From positions 1 through 40,739 of the forward strand of contig LFSA01000120.1 in the NCBI GenBank assembly GCA_001512635.1: 40,739 nucleotides of DNA, in the 5' to 3' direction. Made by a program: the position numbers and the translations under genes. The stretch's first letter is position 1, and every line of letters begins with the position of its first letter. The notes beneath the pieces were generated by a model. The model was given only the letters and a program-made list of their open reading frames with translations, had not been told where the DNA came from and did no database searches. The DNA is from Pelotomaculum sp. DTU098 (GTDB taxonomy: Bacteria; Bacillota; Desulfotomaculia; Desulfotomaculales; Pelotomaculaceae). This document shows, one piece after another, positions 27,738 through 36,446 of this stretch.

Positions 27738-27839
27738 ACCAGAAAAGTTCCTGCTTCATCCACCGGCACCGGCCTGAGCCTGCAACCTCCAATGTCCACA
27801 GGCGTGACTTCCCGCCGAACTGGCGGTACACCTACCCAG
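27738..27839 (-). ncRNA. Possible omega RNA / right-end remnant of IS605-type element
   Basis: Directly after the tnpB relic on the minus strand. It has a CCGCC/GGCGG hairpin (27812-27826) and a GATGAAGCAGGAA stretch like those near the 3' ends of IS200/IS605 elements, where TnpB guide RNAs arise. Assigned mainly by position and resemblance. Confidence 0.35.
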
Positions 27840-28054
27840 CTAACCAGCCAGGGCCAGCAGGTTTATCGCGGCGTTCACGTCCCGGTCATGATTTGTACCA
27901 CAAGCTGGACACGCCCATTCCCGAATGTGCAGCGGCAGCGTGTCAATCACATGGCCGCAGACAGAACAGGTTTGCTACTCGGATGGTACCTATTTGCAAC
28001 CAGGAGTTTACTACCGTATCATTGTGTTTTGTATTCCAGCATCCGCCGGAACAT
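27840..28054 (-). pseudogene. TnpB (IS200/IS605 OrfB) C-terminal relic
   Basis: Decayed end of an RNA-guided nuclease gene of the TnpB family. Pieced together on the minus strand it reads FRRMLEYKTQ, stop (TGA 28019-28021, Trp in the family), YGSKLLVANRYHPSSK, a one-base deletion (about 27969-27976), then QTCSVCG with VIDTLPLHIREWACPACG. These are the TnpB zinc ribbon CxxC pairs. It continues with NHDRDVNAAINLLALAG (the RuvC-III DRDxNAAxN motif) to a normal stop at 27840. The N-terminal two thirds is missing. It lies between divergent envelope gene units. Confidence 0.88.
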
Positions 28055-28309
28055 TATGCCACAGTTGGACATTTTTGTCCGCGAAAAAGCTATCTGTTGT
28101 CAACCCTCCCCGGCTTAGCCTTTCTCATTTTATCAATTTACATGGTATTGCACAAGGAATTTTTGGGACTTCCCACCTGCTGGGCCTTTACAGTTAGCCA
28201 GTTTGGGAAGCCGTCGGATTTGGTGGATTTCTAAACAGCTTTGCTTTATAATATAGAAGAATTACGCAAAATAATTACCTTAAAGAATTATCTTTAAAGG
28301 AGGATTCCC
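28055..28309. other. Stretch upstream of the O-antigen ligase gene
   Basis: No coding region is supported. A perfect hairpin GGACA TTTT TGTCC lies near 28067-28080. TATAAT lies near 28246-28251 without a good -35. TTAAAG/CTTTAA (28280-28297) pair just before the ligase ribosome binding site and could modulate translation. Confidence 0.4.
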
Positions 28310-29833
28310 TTGAACGGAGCACGGCTCTGGCAGGAAAGCTTGCTTGGACGCCTCGTTGAAGGGGCGGGACTGGCCTGGCGCCACAGCATCCTTCGCCAAT
28401 GGCTCAACGGGTCTGCCCAGTACAGCCGGCAGGAGGCAGTTCGCTGCTCCCTTACGGGCAGGGTGCTAACTGCGGTGGCCGGCTTCCCTGCGCGCCTGCT
28501 GGAGCGCACGGGAGCAGCCATCCGGCGCGGTATTCCCGGCAGCCTGTTTTTAAACCTGAAGCCCCATCCCTTTCTTACTGGCAGTACGGTCCTGCGCAAT
28601 GTGGCCGGAATCCGGGCAGAAACGCTGCTCTGGCTGGTCATTTCTTATATTGTTATTGATTACGCCCTGCGTAGCTCCCCGGCAACCGCTTTCCTGGCGG
28701 GCAACTGGGACGAGCTTCTGCTGGTCCTTATCTTCCTGGCCTGGCCGGTCCAGATGGCCCTGCGGGGGAAACTGACCTACCGGTTGACGCCCCTGGACTT
28801 CCCCATCTGCCTTTACATGGCCGTGGCGATCTTCCTTTTCCTGATCCGTTCACCCCATCTCGGCATTGCCATTGAGGGACTGAGGGTATATGTAGAATAC
28901 ATGCTCTGGTTTTTTGTCGGCAGCAACCTCCTGCTGAATAAAGGCCAGGCCAGGGCGCTGGTCAACTGGTTGGTGATCCTGGGGACGCTGGTGGCACTGC
29001 ACGGCGTCTACCAGTACATCATCGGGGTACCCATTCCGGAAAACTGGGTGGACAGCGCGGAAACCGTCCGGACCAGGGTCTTCTCCATCGTGGGCAGCCC
29101 CAACGTCCTGGGCAGCTTCCTGGTTATGCTGATACCTATTACCGTGAGCCAGCTGCTCTCCGCCCGGGGCAGGACCCGAAAATACCTGTACACCCTCTGC
29201 CTGGTACCGATGGTACTGAGCCTTATCTTTACCTTCTCCCGCGGCGCCTGGCTGGCCATGGTGGGCGCCCTGACCGTTTACGGCCTCATGTACAACTGGC
29301 GGATTTTACTTGGCCTGGCCGCTGCGGCCTACATCGCCCCCAAGCTGGTCCCTACCATCGGTGCCCGCATCGGCTACATGCTTTCTCCGGCTTACCTGGT
29401 CAGCAGCACCCGGGCCGGGCGGGTGGCCCGCTGGAACATGGCCCTCAATAAGGTTAAGAATAACCCGCTGACAGGGGAAGGTTTCGGCCGTTTCGGAGGT
29501 GCCGTGGCAGACCGCCACATTCCCAGCAGCCATTACGTGGACAACTTTTACCTGAAAACAGCCGCCGAGTCCGGCCTGATCGGTATCGCCGCCCTGGTCT
29601 GGCTTCTTATAAGCGGCGTGCGCTGTGCCCTGAACACTTACAGGAGACTGACCGACCCTTACTTGAAAGGGCTGGCCGGGGGAATGATTGCCGGACTGGT
29701 GGGGGTGCTCCTGCATAACGTGGTGGAAAATATTTTCGAGGTCCCCATGATGACAACATATTTCTGGCTCCTGCTGGGCATGACTGCTGCCCTGCCCCAC
29801 CTGAAGGGCCAGGAAACCCCACCGCTGGATTAA
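28310..29833 (+). CDS. O-antigen ligase/polymerase-like membrane protein (Wzy_C)
   Basis: Polytopic membrane protein of 507 residues. After an unusual 100-residue soluble, Arg-rich N-terminus come about ten membrane segments. The Wzy_C core is seen in RVFSIVGSPNVLGSFLVMLIP, FTFSRGAWLAMVGAL (conserved SRGAWL) and NPLTGEGFGRFGG with the large outside loop containing HIPSSHYVDNFYLKTAAESG. Proteins of this family polymerise or ligate undecaprenyl-linked glycans outside the membrane. The start is TTG six bases after AAAGGAGG. It is a single plus-strand gene ended by a strong terminator. Ligase versus polymerase cannot be told apart here. Confidence 0.88.
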   Translation: MNGARLWQESLLGRLVEGAGLAWRHSILRQWLNGSAQYSRQEAVRCSLTGRVLTAVAGFPARLLERTGAAIRRGIPGSLFLNLKPHPFLTGSTVLRNVAGIRAETLLWLVISYIVIDYALRSSPATAFLAGNWDELLLVLIFLAWPVQMALRGKLTYRLTPLDFPICLYMAVAIFLFLIRSPHLGIAIEGLRVYVEYMLWFFVGSNLLLNKGQARALVNWLVILGTLVALHGVYQYIIGVPIPENWVDSAETVRTRVFSIVGSPNVLGSFLVMLIPITVSQLLSARGRTRKYLYTLCLVPMVLSLIFTFSRGAWLAMVGALTVYGLMYNWRILLGLAAAAYIAPKLVPTIGARIGYMLSPAYLVSSTRAGRVARWNMALNKVKNNPLTGEGFGRFGGAVADRHIPSSHYVDNFYLKTAAESGLIGIAALVWLLISGVRCALNTYRRLTDPYLKGLAGGMIAGLVGVLLHNVVENIFEVPMMTTYFWLLLGMTAALPHLKGQETPPLD

Positions 29834-29901
29834 AGAATAACCGCTGCCCAGCCCAAAAACTGAAAGGCTCGCTGCTTAGTAAGAGCTAAAATACCATTAA
29901 T

Positions 29902-29929
29902 AAAGGACGTCGCCCTGACGTCCTTTTTG
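29902..29929 (+). terminator. Terminator of the O-antigen ligase-like gene
   Basis: Perfect ten-pair AAAGGACGTC (29902-29911) and GACGTCCTTT (29917-29926), loop GCCCT, then TTG. The stem is flanked by T/A on both sides, so it may also work for the converging LCP gene. Confidence 0.85.
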
Positions 29930-30041
29930 TTTGCTGGACAATTTATTGGTTCGGCGGGCATGCCACCCGGCTACACCTGCAAACCTTGTACTGATACTGA
30001 ACACTAACTGAACACGCAGGGGCAGCTCCTCCTACTCCGGT

Positions 30042-31481
30042 CTAATACTCTGCTGAACCATAGGTTCGCTCTGTTATTGCCAGACCTGAGGGGGAAGTGG
30101 CTTGCCTCTCCTGGTCCTTTGTTCCAGTTACAGTGTCCGTTCCGGTATTACTCCCTGGTGCGGTTGCAGTGTTTTTACCGTCCCCATCATCCTGTCTTTT
30201 TTGGTCATCCTTAACATCCTGGTCTATTTCATTACTTTTACTGTCTTCCTCATCTAGTTTTTCCTCATCATTATCATCATTTTTATCGTCATTTTTATCG
30301 TCTTTGTTTTTTCCACCAACAGGTTTTATAGTTACCAACCCACCCGAACCGTTTGCTTCCTGCCCAGCATCATCCTTTCCCGCCTTGGACGAAGAGCCGC
30401 TGGTTTTGCCCTGCCCGGCCTGGTTAGCGGGAGTAGCCGGGTTTTCCTGGTCCCCGTCAGACTGTGTCGCTTTCTTTTCCCCGGAGCTTTCCGTCGTGGT
30501 AGCAGTAGTTTTCTGTGGCGGGGCATACTGCCCGCTCAGGGGGGTGTTCATAACTACGGTGGAAGTGGTTACCCCGTTAAAAAGGTTGGTCACCATCTGC
30601 CTGGCTTCCGCCGGATCGACACCCCAGTAACTGCCCTCGTCAATATTCAGCGGCCGGCCGGGCAACGTCTGGCAGACAATATTGCCGTCCGCCAGCTGTT
30701 TGGCAGCTGAAGCCAAAGTCAGCATATCACTTATGCTCAAGTTAGTGTCAACATAGCGGTTGATTTCCGGAACCAGTTTGGGTAGTTTGGGAATTGTACT
30801 GGGCTGGAGCATCTCTTTGGCCAGCGCAACCAGGAACTTTTGCTGGTACTTGGTGCGGTCGATATCCCCCAGCTCATAATCCCGGAAGCGCACGTACTGC
30901 AGGGCCTTGTCGCCATCCAGCCGCTGCAGCCCCTTTTTTAAATTAATCCGGTAAATACCCCCGTCGGTTATATCCTCATGATACATATTTCTTTCCACAT
31001 CGATGGTAACCCCGCCCAGGGCATCGACAATTTCTTTAAAGCCGCTGAAATTGGTAAGGACATAATGCTTAACGGGTATTCCCAGTAAATCCGAGACAAC
31101 TTTCATCGTCAACTGCGGCCCGCCGTAAACCGCTGCACTGTTAATCTTGTCCCAGCCATGCTTTGGTATGTTGACCCTGGTATCCCGGGGGATGGAGAGC
31201 AAGGACATCTGCTTGCTCTTAAGGTCAACGCTGGCGAGGATAATAGTGTCTGTACGGGCCATGGTTTCGCCCCGCCGGGCATCAATCCCCAGCAACAGCA
31301 CGTTGAGGCGCTCATCCTTGAAAACAGGCTGGCTCTCTTCCTCTTCCCCTGCATTTAGGATCGTGTCCGGGAAAAAGATACTCTTGGCCAGCATGCAGCC
31401 GCCGGCGATCAAGGCCAGTAAAACCAGGCAACAGAAAATGAAAGACGCCTTTCTTTTCAGCTTTCGTCTTGGAGCTCTCAA
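30042..31481 (-). CDS. LytR-CpsA-Psr family glycan ligase with acidic tail
   Basis: Membrane-anchored enzyme that moves undecaprenyl-linked polymers onto peptidoglycan, 479 residues. One N-terminal membrane segment (about 12-33). The LCP domain (about 58-215) has LLLGIDARRGETMARTDTI, SIPRDTRVNIP, INSAAVYGGP, and RFRDYELGDIDRTKYQQKF, giving the conserved Arg and Asp residues for pyrophosphate binding. The last 150 residues or so are low-complexity, Ser/Thr/Lys/Asp-rich with an acidic run (KNDDKNDDNDEEKLDEED). Such a tail is not part of the catalytic domain. TTG start after a G-rich binding site. Confidence 0.93.
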   Translation of the reverse strand: MRAPRRKLKRKASFIFCCLVLLALIAGGCMLAKSIFFPDTILNAGEEEESQPVFKDERLNVLLLGIDARRGETMARTDTIILASVDLKSKQMSLLSIPRDTRVNIPKHGWDKINSAAVYGGPQLTMKVVSDLLGIPVKHYVLTNFSGFKEIVDALGGVTIDVERNMYHEDITDGGIYRINLKKGLQRLDGDKALQYVRFRDYELGDIDRTKYQQKFLVALAKEMLQPSTIPKLPKLVPEINRYVDTNLSISDMLTLASAAKQLADGNIVCQTLPGRPLNIDEGSYWGVDPAEARQMVTNLFNGVTTSTVVMNTPLSGQYAPPQKTTATTTESSGEKKATQSDGDQENPATPANQAGQGKTSGSSSKAGKDDAGQEANGSGGLVTIKPVGGKNKDDKNDDKNDDNDEEKLDEEDSKSNEIDQDVKDDQKRQDDGDGKNTATAPGSNTGTDTVTGTKDQERQATSPSGLAITERTYGSAEY

Positions 31482-31685
31482 ATAAATTCACCCCACCTGA
31501 GGGTATCGCCAGTTAAGACAATACCTGTCAACTACTTAGCCACCAATAATTCCGGAAAGGAAAATGATAGGAGCTTATTAATCAGGCAAGATACCGGTTT
31601 TTTTTACATTTCCTCAGAAAATACGACTGCTCCCAGGGAAAAACAGCGGCGGCTTTAAATTACTATGTAAAAATGTCCATCGGAA

Positions 31686-32102
31686 CTAGCGAATTGTCGC
31701 TCCACCCTTGTACATAACCACAACAGAATCAAGGGCTTTTATCCCGCGACCGTCTTCCCGAGGAATGACCAACAGGTGGTTTAAAGAAATCTTGCTCCCA
31801 GCTTTGAGATCCTGCCCGGCAGTTACGTCTGGAATACCATTCCCGCTGGTGTCAACCACAACCGCCTGTCCCCGCCTGACCAGTATCTCCGAACCGGCCC
31901 GGCCCGTCAGAACCTGACCAGCCTTCATTTCGGCAACCTTCCACTGAACATACTGGTCCACATAACTCTGGGTTACCAGGGGATCTCCGCTACCCCCCGG
32001 TGTATCCTCCGCTCCGGCCAGGGCCGAGTAGCCCCAAAAAACCAGGGAAACCACGGCCGCAACAAGGACCAGCAGGGTAACTTTAGACTTCTTACTGCGC
32101 AT
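31686..32102 (-). CDS. Small exported protein, unknown function
   Basis: Protein of 138 residues with a basic start and one membrane segment or signal peptide (about 8-29: VTLLVLVAAVVSLVFWGYSALAG cut before AED). The mature part has GDPLVTQSYVDQYVQWK, a motif I recall from secreted Clostridia proteins, followed by a Gly-rich beta-type domain with EILVRRGQAVVVD and VIPREDGRG. AAGGGGGAG precedes the ATG. It lies between LCP and csaB genes, so a wall-linked role is likely by context only. The upstream gap (32103-32359) has the palindrome CAGTTAACTG but no clear promoter. Confidence 0.6.
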   Translation of the reverse strand: MRSKKSKVTLLVLVAAVVSLVFWGYSALAGAEDTPGGSGDPLVTQSYVDQYVQWKVAEMKAGQVLTGRAGSEILVRRGQAVVVDTSGNGIPDVTAGQDLKAGSKISLNHLLVIPREDGRGIKALDSVVVMYKGGATIR

Positions 32103-32359
32103 TAAACACTCCCCCTTAAAGTTCTACACCAAAAGCTTGTTTCCTTTAAAGACAGATCCGCCGTCTTCAGCCCCGGCCAGTGTGGCCCGTTTACCTGCGG
32201 GTTCACCCGGTACAAACTCCCCTTACTTCCAGCATTTCCGCGTTTCCTGTACAGGCACTGCTCAATAAGTAAACAACCTGCCCGCAAAGAGTACCGGGCA
32301 ACAACCAAATACCAGTTAACTGATTAACAGGTTGTATAGAAATAGAATTCCACTATTTA

Positions 32360-33460
32360 TTAGACGTTTAATTTTCGAAAAAGTTCGCCAACCTGTACAG
32401 CATTTTTCAACGCCTCTTCGCGCAGGCGTCCCACCTTCTCACTGAGCCCGGCGGAAATAGCAGCCCGGTCAGCCAGGACTTCTTCAATGCGCAGGGATAA
32501 TTCCTCGTAACTTAATGTTTCTACATGCAAGCCGGGGGGTTGTCCAACCGACTGCAAGAAACGGTTTACTTTGGGGTCGTAGGGAATACCAATTAAAGGC
32601 ACGCCGAAAAGGGCCCCAAAAATCAGAAAATGCAGCCGCATCCCAATGGCCAGATCAAGGTTTGCCGCAACCGACAGCAGATCCATGAAGCCGGTGTAGT
32701 TGTTCAGAAGATAGGCCTTCTCCCTCATCAAATCAGCAACTTCCCGGCAGCTATCAGCATCCACTGGTCTGTGCATGGGCACCAGCAGCACCCGCCAGCC
32801 CTTTGCCACAAGGTCATCGGCCACCCTTGCCAGTACTCTTTTATAGCCGTTCAATCCTTTCCACGGCCTCACGGAAATCCCTGCCACGGGACCGCCTTTG
32901 AACCCCAGGGAGGCCAGAATTTCCCGCCCCTTGCCGGGATCGAGGAGAGCCGGGTCCAGGCCGAGCACGGGGTCTGCCGTGACGTAAACCGGCGGGCGCT
33001 TAACACCGAGGGAAACCAGTTCATCCCTGGAGTCGGGATCTCTGACGGTGACCATGTCGACCCGGTTGGCCACCAGCCGGATCAGGAACCTCCCCAGCCT
33101 GGTGCGCACAGGCCCGATACCCTGGGCATAAAAGAAAACAGGTTTCCCTAAAAACCTGGCCATAGCTACCACACCAAGGTAATAAACAATGCTTTTAGAT
33201 CCGGTTGCATCCTGAAGCAGCCCCCCGCCGCCGCTGACAAGCAGGTCGGCCTTACGGAGTTCCTGGTAAACCTGGCGGATGTTGAAGCGGGAAATGGAAT
33301 GAACGCCAAACTCCCGTGCCGTAAAGACCGGGTCCTTTGACAGTACGGTGATATCCAGGTCCGGGACAGTTTTTCTTAAAGCCTGGAGCATGGCATAAAG
33401 CATCGCCTCGTCACCGCTGTTATAAAAACCGTAATAACCTGAGATGACAACTTTCGGCAT
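32360..33460 (-). CDS. csaB: Polysaccharide pyruvyl transferase CsaB
   Basis: Adds a pyruvate ketal to the wall polymer that SLH domains bind, 366 residues. Pyruvyl-transferase features are MPKVVISGYYGFYNSGDEAML at the start, LLVSGGGGLLQDATG, FFYAQGIGPVRT, ISVRPWKG and IGMRLHFLIFGA. The start is ATG 33460 with AGGAGA seven bases upstream; a longer frame upstream lacks family residues. Two genes away is an SLH protein, and the pairing is functionally expected since pyruvylated polymer is the SLH ligand. Confidence 0.93.
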   Translation of the reverse strand: MPKVVISGYYGFYNSGDEAMLYAMLQALRKTVPDLDITVLSKDPVFTAREFGVHSISRFNIRQVYQELRKADLLVSGGGGLLQDATGSKSIVYYLGVVAMARFLGKPVFFYAQGIGPVRTRLGRFLIRLVANRVDMVTVRDPDSRDELVSLGVKRPPVYVTADPVLGLDPALLDPGKGREILASLGFKGGPVAGISVRPWKGLNGYKRVLARVADDLVAKGWRVLLVPMHRPVDADSCREVADLMREKAYLLNNYTGFMDLLSVAANLDLAIGMRLHFLIFGALFGVPLIGIPYDPKVNRFLQSVGQPPGLHVETLSYEELSLRIEEVLADRAAISAGLSEKVGRLREEALKNAVQVGELFRKLNV

Positions 33461-33537
33461 GGGCTTTCTCCTGTACAACCGGTTTCTTGAGCAAAGGCAA
33501 AATTCCATTAAACTAATAGAGGGGGCATTGCTGGGAT

Positions 33538-34260
33538 TTAAAACTTGTATTTTTTTAAAACCATACAGGCGAAACAGGGCAGAACCAGCTGGCGCCTCCA
33601 GCGGGAGGGCTCCTGTAACAGGCGGGAGAGCCACTCCAGGTGCAGGCGCCGGACCCAGGCCGGGGCTCTGCGAACCCTACCTGCAATAACGTCGAAACTT
33701 CCCCCGACCCCCATGGCCACCGCTGCCCCTGTGGATTCCAGATAACGGTCAATCCAGAATTCCTGGCGCGGCGCGCCGAGGGCCACAAATATGAGATCCG
33801 GCCTGGCCTGCCGGACAGATTCAGCCACCAGGCCGGCTTCCTCATCCCGGAAATATCCATGGTGCGTGCCTGCTATCTGCAAGCCCGGGTAGGTGCAGCA
33901 GAGCTTTTCAGCTGCTTTCTCCGCCACACCCGGGGACGCACCCAAAAGGTAAACCCTCCAGCCACAGGCGGCGGCCTGCTTAACCAGGCGCTGCATCAGG
34001 TCAATGCCGGTGACCCGCTCCTTAACCGGATACCCTGCCACTCTGCAGGCCCACACAATACCCACTCCGTCCGGCGTAACGAGATCGGACCGGTTAATCA
34101 GCCGCATCATCTCGCTTTCAAACTGGGCGCGGTACAGGTATTCAGGATTGAGGGTCAGGATCCGGTGCGGCCGCCGGCTCTTGATAAAACCTGTAACCCT
34201 TTCCACCGTCTCTTCCATCGTCAGCGCATCGATCCGGGCGCCAAGGAGCCAGGCTTCCAT
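33538..34260 (-). CDS. WecG/TagA/CpsF family glycosyltransferase (GT26)
   Basis: Sugar transferase of 240 residues acting on undecaprenyl-PP-GlcNAc, in characterised members adding ManNAc or its uronic acid. Family blocks are LTLNPEYLYRAQ, DLVTPDGVGIVWACR, ERVTGIDLM, VYLLGASPGV, GYFRDEE, FVALGAPRQEFWI and VGGSFDVIAGRVRRAPAWV. The start has AAGGGG about nine bases upstream. It is followed by csaB after 77 bp. Together with the WecA/TagO-like enzyme it would give the GlcNAc-ManNAc linkage or repeat of a secondary wall polymer. Confidence 0.93.
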   Translation of the reverse strand: MEAWLLGARIDALTMEETVERVTGFIKSRRPHRILTLNPEYLYRAQFESEMMRLINRSDLVTPDGVGIVWACRVAGYPVKERVTGIDLMQRLVKQAAACGWRVYLLGASPGVAEKAAEKLCCTYPGLQIAGTHHGYFRDEEAGLVAESVRQARPDLIFVALGAPRQEFWIDRYLESTGAAVAMGVGGSFDVIAGRVRRAPAWVRRLHLEWLSRLLQEPSRWRRQLVLPCFACMVLKKYKF

Positions 34261-34359
34261 CAGCGTATACCCCTTATCTCCTTATTTTCCAACACATTTC
34301 GATTCGCACTTTGAATATTTTATCACAATTTTGAGCGATTCTCCAGCTAGACGCCAAAA

Positions 34360-34386
34360 AGCCCCGCCCTGGGAATAAACGGGGCT
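34360..34386 (-). terminator. Terminator of the SLH protein gene
   Basis: AGCCCCG (34360-34366) and CGGGGCT (34380-34386) pair; on the minus strand the stem is followed by TTTTTGG. It lies about 60 bp after the stop. Confidence 0.75.
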
Positions 34387-34445
34387 CCAGTTTTCAGCTC
34401 TTTTTACTCCTCTTTTGGGGGACATGCAACCAGTTTTGCACCGGT

Positions 34446-35504
34446 TTATTCTCCTTCTCCCCGGGAAGACCACACCAGGTCAAGGGCATAAATCTTCCAG
34501 GCCCCGGCCTCGTTATACAAATAATAACGCTCGTCAACAGTGAGGCCGGCCGGGCCAGGCTTCCCCGTTTCCCCGGACAGGGCAGCGGTTACGTCGACCC
34601 TGGTCCTGTACTTTACCCGCGCCAGGTAACTGCTCTTGAATTCTACCAGGGGAGCGCCCCCCGGATGCGTCAGTTCAATTTTGCCGCCGGCCGGAACACT
34701 CTCCCAGAGCCCAAGGCCGCCGTTCTGAAAAGCCAGGGCCGCTTCACCGGTCAGGTAGTCCGGCATGGCTTCCCGGCCTGCTCCGTTCAAGGCCTTTCCG
34801 GTTAATTCTGAAAACTCCCTGACCACCGATTTCAGGACACTGTCTTCCGGCAGGTTTGCTGTGTCCTTTTCCAGAAAACGGGACAGCATCACCATTACCT
34901 CCACCCGGCTGGCCGTACCATCCGGCTCGAAGCGACCGGCTGCACGCCCGTTGACAAGGCCCAGCTTGTATGCCTTCAGCACGGATTCGTAATACCAGTC
35001 GCCTGGCCGTACATCCCCAAAGGGGTTGACGGGATCCTGGAGCATTTCATCTTCCACAGCCCGGGTGAGCATGGCTGCAATCTCCGAACGGCAGACCGGC
35101 GCCTGGGGTAAAAAATTCAAGGCCCCGTCCGGCCTGGGAACGCCGGTAACAATTCCTGCCTCGTAAAGGGCTGCCGCAGGCCCCCTGGCCCAGTCCGGAA
35201 CAGCCTGCCAGTCAGTAAAGGGCGGGATTTCCTGCCCGTCCCCCAAAGACAGAGTCCTGGCCAGCAGGGCGGCAAATTCCGCCCGGTTTACCTGCTTGTC
35301 CGGCAGGGCGTAAAGCCTGTCCCCTTCGGGATAACCCTGCATAATACCCAATTGCACCATCATCGTCAGCTCAGCCGCGCCCCAGGGATGGCTCTTCAGA
35401 TCCGCAAACTGGTCGCTGAAAGCCGTGGCGGTACCGGCCAGTACCGGCGGCACCGGAGCAAAAAAGATGAAAAGAGATAAGAACAGGTACAGCACCCTTT
35501 GCAT
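34446..35504 (-). CDS. Secreted protein with three SLH domains
   Basis: Surface protein of 352 residues. Signal peptide about 1-23 (FFAPVPPVLA before GTAT). Three S-layer homology repeats occupy about 28-215, each with a W/Y...L...G/I pattern: ELTMMVQLGIMQGYPEG with NRAEFAALLAR, ALYEAGIVTGVPRPDG with CRSEIAAMLTRA, and KAYKLGLVNGRAAGRFEPDG with SRVEVMVMLSRF. The last 130 residues resemble no family I know but have a beta-rich layout ending DERYYLYNEAGAWKIY, like NTF2-type or DUF4829-type secreted modules. It would bind pyruvylated wall polymer made with CsaB. Confidence 0.9.
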   Translation of the reverse strand: MQRVLYLFLSLFIFFAPVPPVLAGTATAFSDQFADLKSHPWGAAELTMMVQLGIMQGYPEGDRLYALPDKQVNRAEFAALLARTLSLGDGQEIPPFTDWQAVPDWARGPAAALYEAGIVTGVPRPDGALNFLPQAPVCRSEIAAMLTRAVEDEMLQDPVNPFGDVRPGDWYYESVLKAYKLGLVNGRAAGRFEPDGTASRVEVMVMLSRFLEKDTANLPEDSVLKSVVREFSELTGKALNGAGREAMPDYLTGEAALAFQNGGLGLWESVPAGGKIELTHPGGAPLVEFKSSYLARVKYRTRVDVTAALSGETGKPGPAGLTVDERYYLYNEAGAWKIYALDLVWSSRGEGE

Positions 35505-35762
35505 TGCTTTTCCTCTCCTTAAGCGCTAAATGGTTCTTTCTTCTCCCTTTTCACCCCTGTTCCTTCCGGCAATAACTGGGCTTTGCCCCGGTCTCCCGGC
35601 AGCCCCGGCCTGCTCTCTTGCTTTCAGGAAGCCGCTTGACGGATTCTCAGGCTGCCCGAAACCTGCCCGGACAAACTTTGGCCAGATCTTTCTTAAACTA
35701 TGGCTGCCCGATACCGTCAATGACAGCTGCATCTATGAATCTTTAAGGTTCATAACCCCCTC

Positions 35763-36419
35763 TTATTTCACATAAATCCGTACAACGGCGTTCATCCCCG
35801 GGAGGAGCCGCTGTCCCTGGTACCCGTCGATTCCGATTTTTACTGGGATGCGCTGAACCACCTTGGTAAAGCTCCCGCTGGTATTTTGCGACGGGAGCAG
35901 CGAAAAAGTGGAAACCGTAGCTTCCCCGATGGAAAGAACCCTGCCGCTGTACTTTATTCCCGGTGTACTGTCAATGGTAAACTCCACAACCTGGCCGGGT
36001 TTAACCCTGGCCAGCTCAGTCTCTTCGATATTTGCCGTAATGTACAGATTGTTGAGATCCGCCAGCATGGCCACGGGAGACCCCGGAACGCCCACTTCTC
36101 CAACATTGCCGATCTTTTTGATGACCGTGCCGCTGATGGGCGACTTGATCAGGGACAAATCCAGGTTTGCATCCGGGCTGAGGGTATAATCCACCTGCCG
36201 GGCGATCAACGCGCCCTTCTGCAGCAGATCCCCCTCCTCCACGTACATTTCCGTTATTATGCCGGATATCTGGGGGCTGACTTTTACAATTATGCCGTCC
36301 ACACGGGCGTCTTCCGTATCAACAAAATGGGTATTTTTGTACCAGTAATAAAACGAGACCCCTCCCAGGGACAGCATCATAGCGGCAACTACCATATAAA
36401 TAACGGCTTTATTTCTCAT
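35763..36419 (-). CDS. Hairpinless HlyD/EmrA-type membrane fusion protein
   Basis: Periplasmic-adaptor-type protein of 218 residues, short for the family (about 350-400). One N-terminal membrane segment (about 7-27). The barrel-sandwich half-motifs ISGIITEMYVEEGDLLQKGALI and SLIKSPISGTVIKKIGNVGE are joined by only about 13 residues, where other members have a long coiled-coil hairpin. A beta-barrel domain follows (LYITANIEETELARVKPGQVV, RVLSIGEATVSTFSLLPSQNTSGSFTKV, the last an EmrA-like stretch) and RLLPGMNAVVRIYVK ends it. GGAGAGGAAAC precedes the ATG. It starts 27 bp after the RND-type adaptor gene. How it couples to a pump or TolC is unclear. Confidence 0.85.
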   Translation of the reverse strand: MRNKAVIYMVVAAMMLSLGGVSFYYWYKNTHFVDTEDARVDGIIVKVSPQISGIITEMYVEEGDLLQKGALIARQVDYTLSPDANLDLSLIKSPISGTVIKKIGNVGEVGVPGSPVAMLADLNNLYITANIEETELARVKPGQVVEFTIDSTPGIKYSGRVLSIGEATVSTFSLLPSQNTSGSFTKVVQRIPVKIGIDGYQGQRLLPGMNAVVRIYVK

Positions 36420-36446
36420 GTTTCCTCTCCGTTCAGCTGTGGAGGT

